64,000 nucleotides of DNA, from positions 806,001 to 870,000 of the forward strand of contig NZ_CP040272.1 in assembly GCF_013393905.1 (NCBI RefSeq), given 5' to 3'. The notes beneath the pieces are model-generated. The model saw only the letters and a program-made list of their open reading frames with translations, did not search any database and was not told the origin of the DNA. The position numbers and the translations under genes were made by a program. This document shows positions 28,234 through 36,883 of this stretch, one piece after another. Position 1 is the first letter of the stretch; the number at the start of each line of letters is the position of its first letter. This stretch comes from Nostoc sp. C052. GTDB taxonomy: Bacteria; Cyanobacteriota; Cyanobacteriia; Cyanobacteriales; Nostocaceae.

Positions 28234-28791
28234 TTGATGAGCAATAAATCACTACCATCTACGCAAAAAAAAGGTAAAGCGAAGTTGGGAGATCAAATTC
28301 GCAGTATTGCCGATCGCCTTAAACAAGAGACTGATGTACAGATACAAGCAACTTCTCGGATTTTAGGGGCTGCTGCTCAAATTGCCGAAAATCATGACCG
28401 ACTTATTAATGAAGTAGTTGATATGGTTGAGTCAGACCTAAATGTAGAGAAACAGGTATCTCAGAAGCATACTTATAGTGTTGATATTCTGAAGCAACAG
28501 TTTAAAACATTACGGGATGCAAAGGCTCACTTTAATCTGAAAGTTACTAGTTGGGAATCACTAGTTAATAAATTAAATACTGCATCTTGCCAAACAAACA
28601 TAATACAGAATCAACCTCAATCAAATCAGGGTTTGGCAGACACCAATATAATAAATAGTGAAGATAATTTTAATAGTATTGAAAAATTTACAGTTTATTT
28701 AGAAGCTGATGTAGCAGAAATGTTTCCCAATTCGGAAGCTGTAAATGAAGCTCTGCGTTTTTTAATTAGAGTTACAAGTAAAAATAGTTGA
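28234..28791 (+). CDS. hypothetical protein, partner of the coiled-coil gene
   Basis: 185 residues, not recognised. The basic N-terminus MSNKSLPSTQKKGKAKLG is followed by two helical stretches, then a Ser/Asn/Gln-rich linker (~118-150) and a C-terminal segment (VYLEADVAEMFPNSEAVNEA, RFLIRVTSK) of a type seen in small helix-turn proteins. ATG at 28237 is a near-equal alternative start (ATGATGAGC context). The 9-bp spacing to the upstream gene suggests an operon. A perfect dyad terminator follows. Confidence 0.65.
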   Translation: MMSNKSLPSTQKKGKAKLGDQIRSIADRLKQETDVQIQATSRILGAAAQIAENHDRLINEVVDMVESDLNVEKQVSQKHTYSVDILKQQFKTLRDAKAHFNLKVTSWESLVNKLNTASCQTNIIQNQPQSNQGLADTNIINSEDNFNSIEKFTVYLEADVAEMFPNSEAVNEALRFLIRVTSKNS

Positions 28792-28801
28792 AGTATTTTA
28801 G

Positions 28802-28837
28802 CAACTTTATAGAAAAATATATTTTTCTATAAAGTTG
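28802..28837. terminator. perfect 36-bp dyad between convergent genes
   Basis: CAACTTTATAGAAAAATA (28802-28819) is the exact reverse complement of TATTTTTCTATAAAGTTG (28820-28837). It lies between the stop of the small gene (28791) and the stop of glgX (28860), giving each direction a stem with a T-rich arm: a bidirectional terminator. Confidence 0.75.
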
Positions 28838-28859
28838 AGTATCTTTTCTTCTCTTATGA

Positions 28860-30986
28860 CTAACCGATTAGGCGTAATACCATCAAAGAGCGATCTGTGA
28901 CTGGTACAGTTTGAGAACCTGAAACTAATTTTCCCCGATCTAAAAAGCGAGGTTCATTAGTGTCAATTACTATCTCCCATACCTTATCTTTAAATTCATT
29001 GGGTAAAGCAAACTCAATTAACTCGTAGTGAGCGTTAAAAAATAACAGAAAACTTTCATCAATAATCCGCTCACCACGATCTCCTGGAGTAGCAATTCCC
29101 TGCCCATTCAAAAAAATCTCCATTACTTTAGCATAACTAACTAACCACTGCTTCTCAGTCATTTCACTGCCATCAGCATTAAACCAAGCAATATCATTAA
29201 TGCCTGAACCGTGAATGGGGCGACCTTGAAACCACTTACGTCGTCGGAATACTGGATGTTGATGGCGAAAATTAATTAGTTCGCGTGTAAAGTCTAATAA
29301 ATCCGAGTTCGCTTTATGCAAATCCCAATGCCGCCAAGAAATTTCATTGTCTTGGCAATAGACATTATTATTTCCCTTTTGACTACAACCAATTTCATCC
29401 CCCTCTAATAGCATTGGGACACCTTGAGATAGCATTAGGGTTGCTAAAAAGTTTCGTCGTTGCCGTTCGCGCAAACGCATTACTTCTGGATCGTCGGTTT
29501 CACCTTCTGCACCACAATTCCAGGATCTATTATGGCTTTCACCATCTCTACTGTCTTCCCCGTTTGCCTCGTTATGTTTTTCGTTGTAGCTGACCAAATC
29601 ATTTAACGTGAAACCATCATGAGCAGTGATGAAATTAATACTTGCATTTGGGTTGCGTCCATTGGTTTGATACAGGTCAGGGCTACCGGTAAAACAGTAA
29701 GCAAATTGTCCTAAACTATCATCTACACCACGCCAAAAATCTCTGACTGTATCCCGATATCTACCATTCCACTCAGACCAACGCAATGGAAAGTTCCCGA
29801 CTTGATAACCACCTTCACCTAAATCCCAAGGTTCAGCAATGAGTTTTACATCTGCCAAGATTGGGTCTTGATGAATAATATCAAAGAAAGCTGATAGGTT
29901 ATCTACTTCATATAATTCCCGCGCCAGCGCCGAGGCCAAATCAAACCGAAAGCCATCTACATGCATTTCTATTACCCAATAGCGCAGGCTATCCATGATT
30001 AACTTCAGAACTTGAGCATGACGCACATTCAGAGAGTTACCGCAGCCTGTAAAATCCATGTAGTAGCGAGGGTCATCTTTTACCAAACGGTAATATACAG
30101 AATTATCAATACCTCGCAAAGATAGCGTTGGCCCAAAATGATTTCCTTCGCCAGTGTGGTTATAAACTACATCTAAAATAACTTCAATTCCCGCAAAATG
30201 TAGTGCCTTGACCATTTGCTTGAATTCAGTAACTTGTTGTCCCCCAGTTCCACTAGCACTGTAACTAGAATAAGGTGCAAAATAGTTGATGGAATCGTAG
30301 CCCCAGTAATTCTTTAATCCTTTATCTTCTAAATGTCCTGGATGAGATAGAAAATGATGTACTGGCATCAATTCAACTGCTGTAATTCCTAATTGCAGTA
30401 AGTGTTGAATTGCAGCTGGATGCGCCAAGCCAGCATAAGTTCCACGTAATTCTTCTGGAATAGCTGGATGTAGTTTAGTAAAACCTTTGACGTGAGTTTC
30501 ATAAATAACAGTTGTATGCCAAGGTGTCGCAAGCAGTTGATCGCCTTCCCAATCAAAAGATTGATCGACTACAACGCACTTGGGCATTATTTTGGCATCA
30601 TCTAATTCAGAAAAAATTAAGTCTTTTTCTTCAGCGTCTAGAGAGTAGCCAAAGACAGATGGATCGTTACTAAATTCACCATCAATTGCTTTAGCGTAGG
30701 GGTCAATCAATAGTTTGTTGGGATTAAATCGATGACCTACTTCTGGTGCCCACATCCCATACACTCTAAACCCATACTTTTGACCTGGGCCAACTCCTGG
30801 TAAATAACCATGCCAAACAAAATTGTTTTTTTCTGTCAGAGGTAAGCGAATTTCTTCGTCATCATTATCAAATAAACAAAGTTCTACCCCTGTTGCATTT
30901 TCCGAAAATAAAGCAAAGTTTGTTCCTTTACCATCCCAAGTTGCACCTAAAGGATATACTTTACCTGGCCATAAAGTTACATACAT
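28860..30986 (-). CDS. glgX: glycogen debranching enzyme (isoamylase-type GlgX)
   Basis: Hydrolyses alpha-1,6 branches in glycogen, cytoplasmic. An N-terminal CBM48 domain (~1-105: YPLGATWDGKGTNFALFSENA cited in part) precedes the GH13 barrel. Conserved regions: VILDVVYNHTGEGN, VDGFRFDLASAL (nucleophile Asp), LIAEPWDLGEGGYQVGNFP (acid/base Glu) and NFITAHDGFTLNDLVSYNEK (stabilising Asp). 708 residues matches the family. Monocistronic and divergent from csbD, with a 450-bp gap that should contain both promoters. Confidence 0.95.
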   Translation of the reverse strand: MYVTLWPGKVYPLGATWDGKGTNFALFSENATGVELCLFDNDDEEIRLPLTEKNNFVWHGYLPGVGPGQKYGFRVYGMWAPEVGHRFNPNKLLIDPYAKAIDGEFSNDPSVFGYSLDAEEKDLIFSELDDAKIMPKCVVVDQSFDWEGDQLLATPWHTTVIYETHVKGFTKLHPAIPEELRGTYAGLAHPAAIQHLLQLGITAVELMPVHHFLSHPGHLEDKGLKNYWGYDSINYFAPYSSYSASGTGGQQVTEFKQMVKALHFAGIEVILDVVYNHTGEGNHFGPTLSLRGIDNSVYYRLVKDDPRYYMDFTGCGNSLNVRHAQVLKLIMDSLRYWVIEMHVDGFRFDLASALARELYEVDNLSAFFDIIHQDPILADVKLIAEPWDLGEGGYQVGNFPLRWSEWNGRYRDTVRDFWRGVDDSLGQFAYCFTGSPDLYQTNGRNPNASINFITAHDGFTLNDLVSYNEKHNEANGEDSRDGESHNRSWNCGAEGETDDPEVMRLRERQRRNFLATLMLSQGVPMLLEGDEIGCSQKGNNNVYCQDNEISWRHWDLHKANSDLLDFTRELINFRHQHPVFRRRKWFQGRPIHGSGINDIAWFNADGSEMTEKQWLVSYAKVMEIFLNGQGIATPGDRGERIIDESFLLFFNAHYELIEFALPNEFKDKVWEIVIDTNEPRFLDRGKLVSGSQTVPVTDRSLMVLRLIG

Positions 30987-31436
30987 AAGTAAATCTTGAA
31001 TGATTTGTTTTTCGCCAAATAATTGACTTCGACTTTTTGAATAATTAGTTAAAATTGGAAGTTACTAATAATTCGTTAAAATCACTAATATTCAAATCTA
31101 ACTGATAAATAATGTGATCTACTCTATCATTAGCAATATAAATCTCTATTCCTTAAGTCAGAAAAATTCCAGATATCAGGCGATCGCACAGCGTAGGGTA
31201 GTTGTGGAAATTGCGATCGCTTCGGCGGGACTAACCCCGGTAGAGATTGAAAATTAATATAAATCTTATGTACGATACATTCATATTTTACAATTGTGTG
31301 CTATTTGACCATTCCACATCTATCTTAGGTTAAGTTAATTTATTAAATTATTCCACCGATTGATGGATGTAAAAAACAATACCCTGTTGTTAGTTTATGT
31401 AATAGCTGAATCAACTACAAGCTTGAGATAAAAACC

Positions 31437-31619
31437 ATGAGTATCGAAAAAAGAATAGAAGCTACTGCAAAAAATATTGAAGGAAAAATTCAAGAGGTTG
31501 TGGGTGAAATAACGGGTAATCCACAAGAGAAAGCTGAAGGACAGGCAAAGCAAGCTGAAGCCCAAGTTTCTCACACTGTAGAAAACATTAAGGACGAAGT
31601 TAAGAAAATTGTAGACTAA
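31437..31619 (+). CDS. CsbD family stress-response protein
   Basis: 60 residues, all helical and charged: IEATAKNIEGKIQEVVGEIT followed by GNPQEKAEGQAKQAEAQ, the CsbD-family pattern. These small proteins are induced in general stress in many bacteria; the molecular role is unknown. A hairpin with long G/C arms at 31635-31667 follows directly. Confidence 0.88.
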   Translation: MSIEKRIEATAKNIEGKIQEVVGEITGNPQEKAEGQAKQAEAQVSHTVENIKDEVKKIVD

Positions 31620-31634
31620 TTTAGAGTGGTGTTC

Positions 31635-31667
31635 AGATCCCCGATTTCTTGAAGAAGTCGGGGATCT
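31635..31667 (+). terminator. 14-bp hairpin after csbD (dispersed repeat type)
   Basis: AGATCCCCGAtTTC (31635-31648) pairs with GAAgTCGGGGATCT (31654-31667) with a 5-nt loop; one G-T pair. No T-run follows, so termination strength is uncertain. The same ATCCCCGA/TCGGGGAT hairpin is a known type of repeated intergenic element in cyanobacteria. Confidence 0.55.
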
Positions 31668-31777
31668 AGCAGCCCAACAAAATTAATCGTACAGACCACT
31701 AAGTAAGTCGGCATGGAAAAACCAAACTATGTAAAGATAAATAAATACGGAGAATATATCTACCGAGGTGACTGAGT

Positions 31778-32245
31778 ATGGGCGCTCGTCTAAGGGTGTT
31801 CCTAAGCTATGAGCAAGATAAAACCCTGTTAAACCTAAGAACTGCGGATGTACCACAGAAAGTTAAAGACCGAGCAGAGGTCATTAGACTAAATGCACAT
31901 GGCTGGTACGTAGAAAAAATAGCTGCTCATTTCAATTGGACTCCTCAAACGGTAAGAGAAATCTTACATAAATGGCGAAAACTTGATTTAGAAGGGCTTT
32001 GGGATAACCCAGGTAGAGGAGGCAAAACCAAGTATAGCGAAGAGGATATAGTATTTTTGGAGGAATGTCTCAAAGAAGAGCCACGTACATATAACAGTCG
32101 TCAACTAGCTCAAAAATTAGAGAGAGATCGCTCTATTAAACTGAGTCCCGACAGATTAAGACGGGTACTCAAAAAAAGGGGGTTATTTGGAAACGAGTCA
32201 GAAAGAGCCACAAAGGGAAACAAGACCCAAAAGTCCAAGAAATAA
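31778..32245 (+). CDS. IS630 transposase, first frame (helix-turn-helix part)
   Basis: DNA-binding half of the transposase: VPQKVKDRAEVIRLNAHGWY, the helix-turn-helix VEKIAAHFNWTPQTVREILHKW, then the winged segment SRQLAQKLERDRSIKLSPDRLRRVLKK. It ends in the wrong frame after a run of seven A and five G (32171-32182). In the -1 frame the protein continues as WKRVRKSHKGKQDPKVQEIK into the catalytic half. This run is a plausible slippage site for making the full transposase. Confidence 0.88.
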   Translation: MGARLRVFLSYEQDKTLLNLRTADVPQKVKDRAEVIRLNAHGWYVEKIAAHFNWTPQTVREILHKWRKLDLEGLWDNPGRGGKTKYSEEDIVFLEECLKEEPRTYNSRQLAQKLERDRSIKLSPDRLRRVLKKRGLFGNESERATKGNKTQKSKK

Positions 32246-32262
32246 AGCAAGCAGACCTAGAT

Positions 32263-32832
32263 ATGTTAGAACTGTCTGCTGCTAGTGGAGAAATAGACTT
32301 GAAGTATTTGGATGAATCAGGGTTTTGTGCATGGAGCGAACCGGGTTACACCTATTACTTCCGAGGTGAGCAAAAACGACTAGAACAAAGTAAACGTCGT
32401 GGTCGTAGATTAAGCATTATTGGATTTTTTCAACCAATAATCAGCTTTGTTTACGGTTTGGTTATTGGTGGTGTTGACAGAAAATCTTATATCCAGATGA
32501 TGGAGCAAGAAGCGGAGTCAGCCCAAAAGATCGGGCGCATCAGAGTAATAGTGCAGGACAACGGGCCGATACATCGATGTCTTCAGGTGCAGCAGTTATG
32601 GTCAAAGTGGGAACAGATGGGTTTATACATCTTCTTTTTGCCCAAATATTGCTCCGAAATGAATCCGATTGAATTGGAATGGCAACACCTTAAAAAGGAT
32701 GAACTAGCAGGACGAATGTTTGATGATGAGTTGGATCTTGCTTACGCAGTAATAGATGGTGTTCAAGCTAGAGGAGAAAGAGGAAATTATAGGACACAAC
32801 GTATTAAATTTAACTCTAATCTCTCTGGTTAA
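32263..32832 (+). CDS. IS630 transposase, second frame (DDE catalytic part)
   Basis: Catalytic half: LKYLDESGFCAWSEPGYTY (first Asp), IRVIVQDNGPIHRC (second Asp) and KYCSEMNPIELEWQHLKK (Glu), the DDE triad of the IS630/Tc1 superfamily. The frame is open upstream to about 32187, overlapping the first ORF, so the internal ATG at 32263 is not the natural start. It is probably made by frameshifting at the A7G5 run. Confidence 0.88.
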   Translation: MLELSAASGEIDLKYLDESGFCAWSEPGYTYYFRGEQKRLEQSKRRGRRLSIIGFFQPIISFVYGLVIGGVDRKSYIQMMEQEAESAQKIGRIRVIVQDNGPIHRCLQVQQLWSKWEQMGLYIFFLPKYCSEMNPIELEWQHLKKDELAGRMFDDELDLAYAVIDGVQARGERGNYRTQRIKFNSNLSG

Positions 32833-33010
32833 AATTTTGTTACATACTTATAAATTTTCCCGCCGACTTACTTAGTTATCGAACTTCGATTTGATTTATG
32901 AAAACATACTGAGACTGAAAAGCCTGTCTTATAAGGGTTTTATGTGAAATTTTGTTCAAAAGTCAGATATAAGTCCTATATAATTTATTAGTAATAGTCT
33001 AATATTAATT

Positions 33011-33043
33011 ACTCCACTAACTTAGAGAAAGTGGAGTTTTTTT
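33011..33043 (+). terminator. orphan factor-independent terminator
   Basis: ACTCCACT (33011-33018) pairs with AGTGGAGT (33030-33037), followed by TTTTTTTA. No gene lies just upstream on the plus strand apart from the IS630 ending 180 bp earlier, so it may belong to a transcript that the insertion separated from its gene. Confidence 0.65.
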
Positions 33044-33133
33044 ATTAGCTTAAAAGCGAAATCAGATATTCAATTCAATACGGTTAAGTTACAGCAGTTT
33101 TCATATAAATCATGATCGTAATGATCGGAAATA

Positions 33134-34921
33134 TCAAATTCCATGACTTTTACCAATTACCCAATTACGCCGGAAAAATCGGGCTAATGCTGATTCTTCT
33201 AAAGATAAATAAATTGGCCGTCCGTGGGGACAGGTGCGGGGGTTACGAGTGTGTTGCCAATTATCTAAAAGTGTCTGCATTTCTTGTTGATTCATCGGTG
33301 TACCGTTACGAATGGCACTGCGACAGGCGACAGCTACTTGGGCTGTTTGTAAATCGCCTCCCCAACTAAGCTCTAAAATTGCCTCTGCACAGTCGTCTCG
33401 CTGTCGCAACGGTGCGGGTATGTTTCTGACAGCCCAAAGTTGCTCGCCAAAGGGTTCTATGTCTAAACCGATGCGTTGCAGTTGCGATACCTGCGCTGGC
33501 GACAATTGATAAAGAATGATTGGCGGTTCTACGGGGACAAGTTGCCAATCATCGCATAATTGTTCATACAAAACTCGCTCATGGGCAATATGCTGTTCGA
33601 CTAACCACATCCCACCTGAATGTTCCGCCACAATATAAGTGTTGCTAACTTGAGCGACAGCTTTTAAGGAGTTAGGAGTTGGGAGTGAGGAGTTAGGAGT
33701 TTTGGGATTTTCGTTAGGATTTTGAGGATTGAAATTGTAACCGCCTTTAGCTTCTGCGGCTTTGAGTAATTTACTAACTCGTGTTGTGTGAACAGCTTCT
33801 TTGAGATTGGTAGAAGAAATGCTGAGTGCTTGGTTAATTGCTTGGGTAATTTGCTCTTGCCAATAAACGATTTCGTTGAGGTAAATTTCTGTTTTTGCGG
33901 GATTGCGATTCCAGTTAATTTGATCGGGGGAAATGGCAAGATGTAAGAAACAAATTGGATAGCGATCGCGCGGCAATGTTCTATGAAATGCTGATAATAT
34001 CGTTTGCTCTAGTTCCGGTGTCTTCACCATCCTGCCGTTAATGGCTACACGTACCCAATCTGGACGATGACGATGACAGCGATCAGGTAATCCTACCACT
34101 AAAGTGAGTGCTGAGTGGGGAGTGGGGAGTAGGGAGTGGGGAGTGGGAAGTGAGTAGTTAGGAGTTAGGAGTGGTGAGTTAAAAGTGCTGAATTCTGAAT
34201 TCTGAGTTCTGTGTTCTGAATTTAGTGGGTTGGGTATTTCGAGTTTTATCTCTTGCAAGTCACCTTGTCGCACTTGCGGTAAAATCTGCGGTAGGAGTTG
34301 TCCTGTTGTGGCAGCTGGACAGATGGTGAACCATTGACGATCGTTTTGCCAAATCTGCCAGGTGATGTGGGGATGACAGAGGGCGATTTGGTGAATTGTG
34401 GCTTGCACAGCTTTCATTTGCTGTGCTGTTGTGGGTAATCCCTGACGACGAGATGAGCAATTACCGAAAAGATGAGAAACTGTCACCACTGTACCAGGTG
34501 CGATCGCAGTTGCTTCAACTTGCACAACTTTCCCACCATCGCCATAAGTCATCCGCCATCCCAATTTCCCGCCTACAGGACGACTCAAAATTTCCAAATC
34601 TGCCAGAGTCGTTAAACTGTGCAACGCCTCACCACGAAACCCCAAACTGTGAATTTTCCATAAATCGGCACTAGAGCGAATTTTACTTGTGCTGTGGGCT
34701 GTGGCTGCTTGTTGTAAATCATCTAGATTCATTCCACAACCATTATCTGCCACACGAATTCGCCATTGCTGCGGCCATAGAGAAACCACAATTCGCGTTG
34801 CACCTGCGTCTAGGGAATTTTCTACCAATTCCCGCACCACAGAGGCTAAGGAGTCGATTACCTCTCCAGCTGTAATGAGATATACGACTTCTGTTGGTAG
34901 AGCTTGAATAGTAGATGCCAT
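33134..34921 (-). CDS. mutL: DNA mismatch repair protein MutL
   Basis: GHKL ATPase that couples MutS mismatch recognition to strand excision. N-terminal motifs: RELVENSLDAGATRI, RVADNGCGM, GFRGEALHSL. C-terminal endonuclease-type motifs: EQHIAHERVLYE (compare DQHAxxExxxxE, with D to E and A to I changes), ACRSAIRNG and CPHGRPIYL. The linker holds two low-complexity stretches translated from GGGAGT/GAATTC repeats: ~225-265 (Ser/Thr/Pro/Leu-rich, 34105-34223) and ~405-420 (33660-33715). These are absent from ordinary MutL. The ATPase and C-terminal domains look intact. Confidence 0.93.
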   Translation of the reverse strand: MASTIQALPTEVVYLITAGEVIDSLASVVRELVENSLDAGATRIVVSLWPQQWRIRVADNGCGMNLDDLQQAATAHSTSKIRSSADLWKIHSLGFRGEALHSLTTLADLEILSRPVGGKLGWRMTYGDGGKVVQVEATAIAPGTVVTVSHLFGNCSSRRQGLPTTAQQMKAVQATIHQIALCHPHITWQIWQNDRQWFTICPAATTGQLLPQILPQVRQGDLQEIKLEIPNPLNSEHRTQNSEFSTFNSPLLTPNYSLPTPHSLLPTPHSALTLVVGLPDRCHRHRPDWVRVAINGRMVKTPELEQTILSAFHRTLPRDRYPICFLHLAISPDQINWNRNPAKTEIYLNEIVYWQEQITQAINQALSISSTNLKEAVHTTRVSKLLKAAEAKGGYNFNPQNPNENPKTPNSSLPTPNSLKAVAQVSNTYIVAEHSGGMWLVEQHIAHERVLYEQLCDDWQLVPVEPPIILYQLSPAQVSQLQRIGLDIEPFGEQLWAVRNIPAPLRQRDDCAEAILELSWGGDLQTAQVAVACRSAIRNGTPMNQQEMQTLLDNWQHTRNPRTCPHGRPIYLSLEESALARFFRRNWVIGKSHGI

Positions 34922-35009
34922 AAATTATAGTTTATAGCTTCTGGGGGAGATAGGAAAATGGGGAAGTGAATCTTATGAGAGATTTTTATTAATTATCTCT
35001 AGATGGTCG

Positions 35010-36059
35010 TTAATTACTTTCCCTGATTGCCAAAACTTTAGGTGGTTCGGGTTTGAGTAAACCGTTCAATAGGGATGCAGGAGGTTGACTATAAGGCCAA
35101 GCAAAAGCATGACGGAAAGCTGCATCTTGACAAGCGTGTAGTTGTTCAAAACTAATAATGTTGTAAGTCAAGAGATTTTCATACTCAAATGGTAGACGTA
35201 CATTGTGCAATCCAGCATTATCAGTACAGATAGCGATATCGACCCCAGCATCAAAACAACGGTCAAAGACTAATTTGAGTTGACGTATATCCTGCAAAGT
35301 ACCAGTTTTTAGGTAAGTTGTGGGGCAAACCTCTAAACACTGTCCGCGTTTAGCCACATCATTAAGTAACTCTGGATATAGTAAGGGAATTTGGATGCCG
35401 TGACCGATTCGCATTAGATAGGGTAACAGTTCTGGGTAACAACCAGCGGTAGTTTCATATAGATGTCCCGTGGTGTTAACGCCTAGCGATCGCGCATAAT
35501 CATATAGACTAATCCATTCTTCTAAGCGATCGGCGTAATAGCTATCACCTCCCGCTACATCGACTGCACAAACATACTGTTGATTTTGCGCCGCCAAATC
35601 AACAATCGCCTTGTTCACCTCATAAGGTAGACGCGTGTGCATACAGAGAATTTGGCTAGTAACAATCGGATATTCTGGCTGGTGGCTGGCAAGTCCTACT
35701 ACTTGCACAATTTCTGCCATCTTGTCAATTCTTTCGGATTGACTCAAATGCTCAGGTGTCCGCAGATAAGGAGTGTAGCGCAGTTCCAGATAAGCCAAAT
35801 TTTCAAATATGTAAGCACCGCGCACCAAGCGATAGATAAAGTAAGGCAAAGTCTCCACAGTTTGCACACTTTCTACCAGGGTGTGTAATTCTAGATACTC
35901 ATCTAGGGTGTTACGTGGGCGGGTATAAAAATCTTCAAATTCTGAATAGTCAGCAAAGCGGGAAATCAACTCCGAAGCATGTCGCTCGAAATATTGCCAT
36001 AAAACTCGTGGTACAACCGAGCCGCCTAGATGTCTATGTAATTCAGCATATAAAGCCAT
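35010..36059 (-). CDS. adenosine deaminase family protein
   Basis: Zinc-dependent purine-deaminase fold. Metal and substrate residues seen: LHRHLGGS (HxH; usually HxHLDG), TGHLYETT (His and catalytic Glu; usually HAGE), RIGHGIQIP (His) and ICTDNAGLH, where the first Asp is kept but the second Asp of the usual TDDP is Asn. The fold and zinc ligands fit, but these changes suggest a substrate other than adenosine. An upstream ATG (36104) adds 15 residues; MALYAELHRHL at 36059 is the likelier start. Confidence 0.82.
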   Translation of the reverse strand: MALYAELHRHLGGSVVPRVLWQYFERHASELISRFADYSEFEDFYTRPRNTLDEYLELHTLVESVQTVETLPYFIYRLVRGAYIFENLAYLELRYTPYLRTPEHLSQSERIDKMAEIVQVVGLASHQPEYPIVTSQILCMHTRLPYEVNKAIVDLAAQNQQYVCAVDVAGGDSYYADRLEEWISLYDYARSLGVNTTGHLYETTAGCYPELLPYLMRIGHGIQIPLLYPELLNDVAKRGQCLEVCPTTYLKTGTLQDIRQLKLVFDRCFDAGVDIAICTDNAGLHNVRLPFEYENLLTYNIISFEQLHACQDAAFRHAFAWPYSQPPASLLNGLLKPEPPKVLAIRESN

Positions 36060-36156
36060 AGTGGTATTTTTATCTAAAAATTTCAATAATTGTAACAAAA
36101 ACATAGACAGAAAAAATCTGTCCTCGTAAAAATTTAGCTCTCAAGAATCCCCAGAC

Positions 36157-36330
36157 ATGACTCAGCCAAGTATTTGCCTTTGGTGCGGACGGCGGATTAA
36201 TAAATTCCCAATGGAAGGAATTTACTCTGAATCGTGTTACATCAATTCGGCAGAGTATCAGAGAACACAAATACTTAGATTTGTGGTTACAGACTTTAAA
36301 TTTCAGTTAGGCTGGATTAAAATACTGTAG
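36157..36330 (+). CDS. possible small Cys-rich (zinc-ribbon-like) protein
   Basis: 57 codons: MTQPSICLWCGRRINKF, then a YSESCY turn. CxxC plus a downstream Cys resembles half of a treble-clef or zinc-ribbon. The ATG has no strong ribosome site, but the reading frame uses ordinary codons and sits between two real genes. Not named; could be a chance frame. Confidence 0.4.
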   Translation: MTQPSICLWCGRRINKFPMEGIYSESCYINSAEYQRTQILRFVVTDFKFQLGWIKIL

Positions 36331-36450
36331 CAATTCGATTTGATTTTTGAACTTATTTGCGTAGGTAGGGAGTAGGGAGTAGGGAATCAGCCCTTTCGAG
36401 TTGTGCAGAGTTTTTTCAAGAATCAAAAAATCAAATAGGAGTCCTAGTAA

Positions 36451-36657
36451 ATGAATAGCAAAGAACTAGCGCAATACATCGAAGCAACCAATAGCATTAC
36501 TAAACCTTGGCTTTTAGTACAACTGCGTCTTAAGAAATTACAAGAGCGTCGAGCTATGCTTGCAGACGATGTTTATACCAAAGAATTAGAAGATATTCAC
36601 CTAGACTTGATGAAATTAGGTGAATGGTGGCGTGGTATTGAAGATGAGGTATTTTAA
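36451..36657 (+). CDS. small conserved hypothetical protein
   Basis: 68 residues, soluble and helical (LVQLRLKKLQERRAMLADDV, KELEDIHLDLMKLGEWWRG). A good AGGAG ribosome site stands 9 nt before the ATG. No family name recognised. The compositional match to neighbours and the ribosome site support a real gene. Confidence 0.7.
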   Translation: MNSKELAQYIEATNSITKPWLLVQLRLKKLQERRAMLADDVYTKELEDIHLDLMKLGEWWRGIEDEVF

Positions 36658-36688
36658 AGTGAGGAGTTAAAAAACTCTTGAAGAAAAA

Positions 36689-36843
36689 TTCAGAATTCAG
36701 GAGTCAGAATTCAGAATAAAGATGCTCTATAAGAGAGGCTTTGCGAACGCTATCAGTAGGAATTTTAAACCAGTCTATTCAGACGCGCTATGCCGCGCTA
36801 TCTGCTACTCGTACTGAATTCTGACTCCTGACTCCTGAATTCT
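36689..36843. repeat. inverted GAATTCAGGAGTCAG repeat pair
   Basis: TTCAGAATTCAGGAGTCAG (from 36689) and its inverted counterpart CTGACTCCTGAATTCTG (to 36843) flank about 100 bp that contains other short palindromes. The GAATTC/GGAGTC motif recurs at 34190-34215 (inside mutL), 58980-59005 and 59420-59445. Confidence 0.7.
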
Positions 36844-36883
36844 GTTTCGATAACTCCTCACTTTTTACTTAAAACGCAACCTG

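Larger units (their letters stand above)
31700..32874 (+). mobile_element. IS630 family insertion sequence (copy 1)
   Basis: Terminal inverted repeats AGTAAGTCGGCatGGAAAA (from 31702) and TTTTCCcGCCGACTTACT (to 32872), flanked by TA at 31700-31701 and 32873-32874, the expected TA target duplication. About 1171 bp, with two overlapping transposase frames in a -1 relation. Ends, target site and catalytic residues are all preserved, so it may be active. Confidence 0.9.

Noticed and set aside
33366..33509. antisense frames within mutL
   Set aside because: Shadows of the mutL reading frame.
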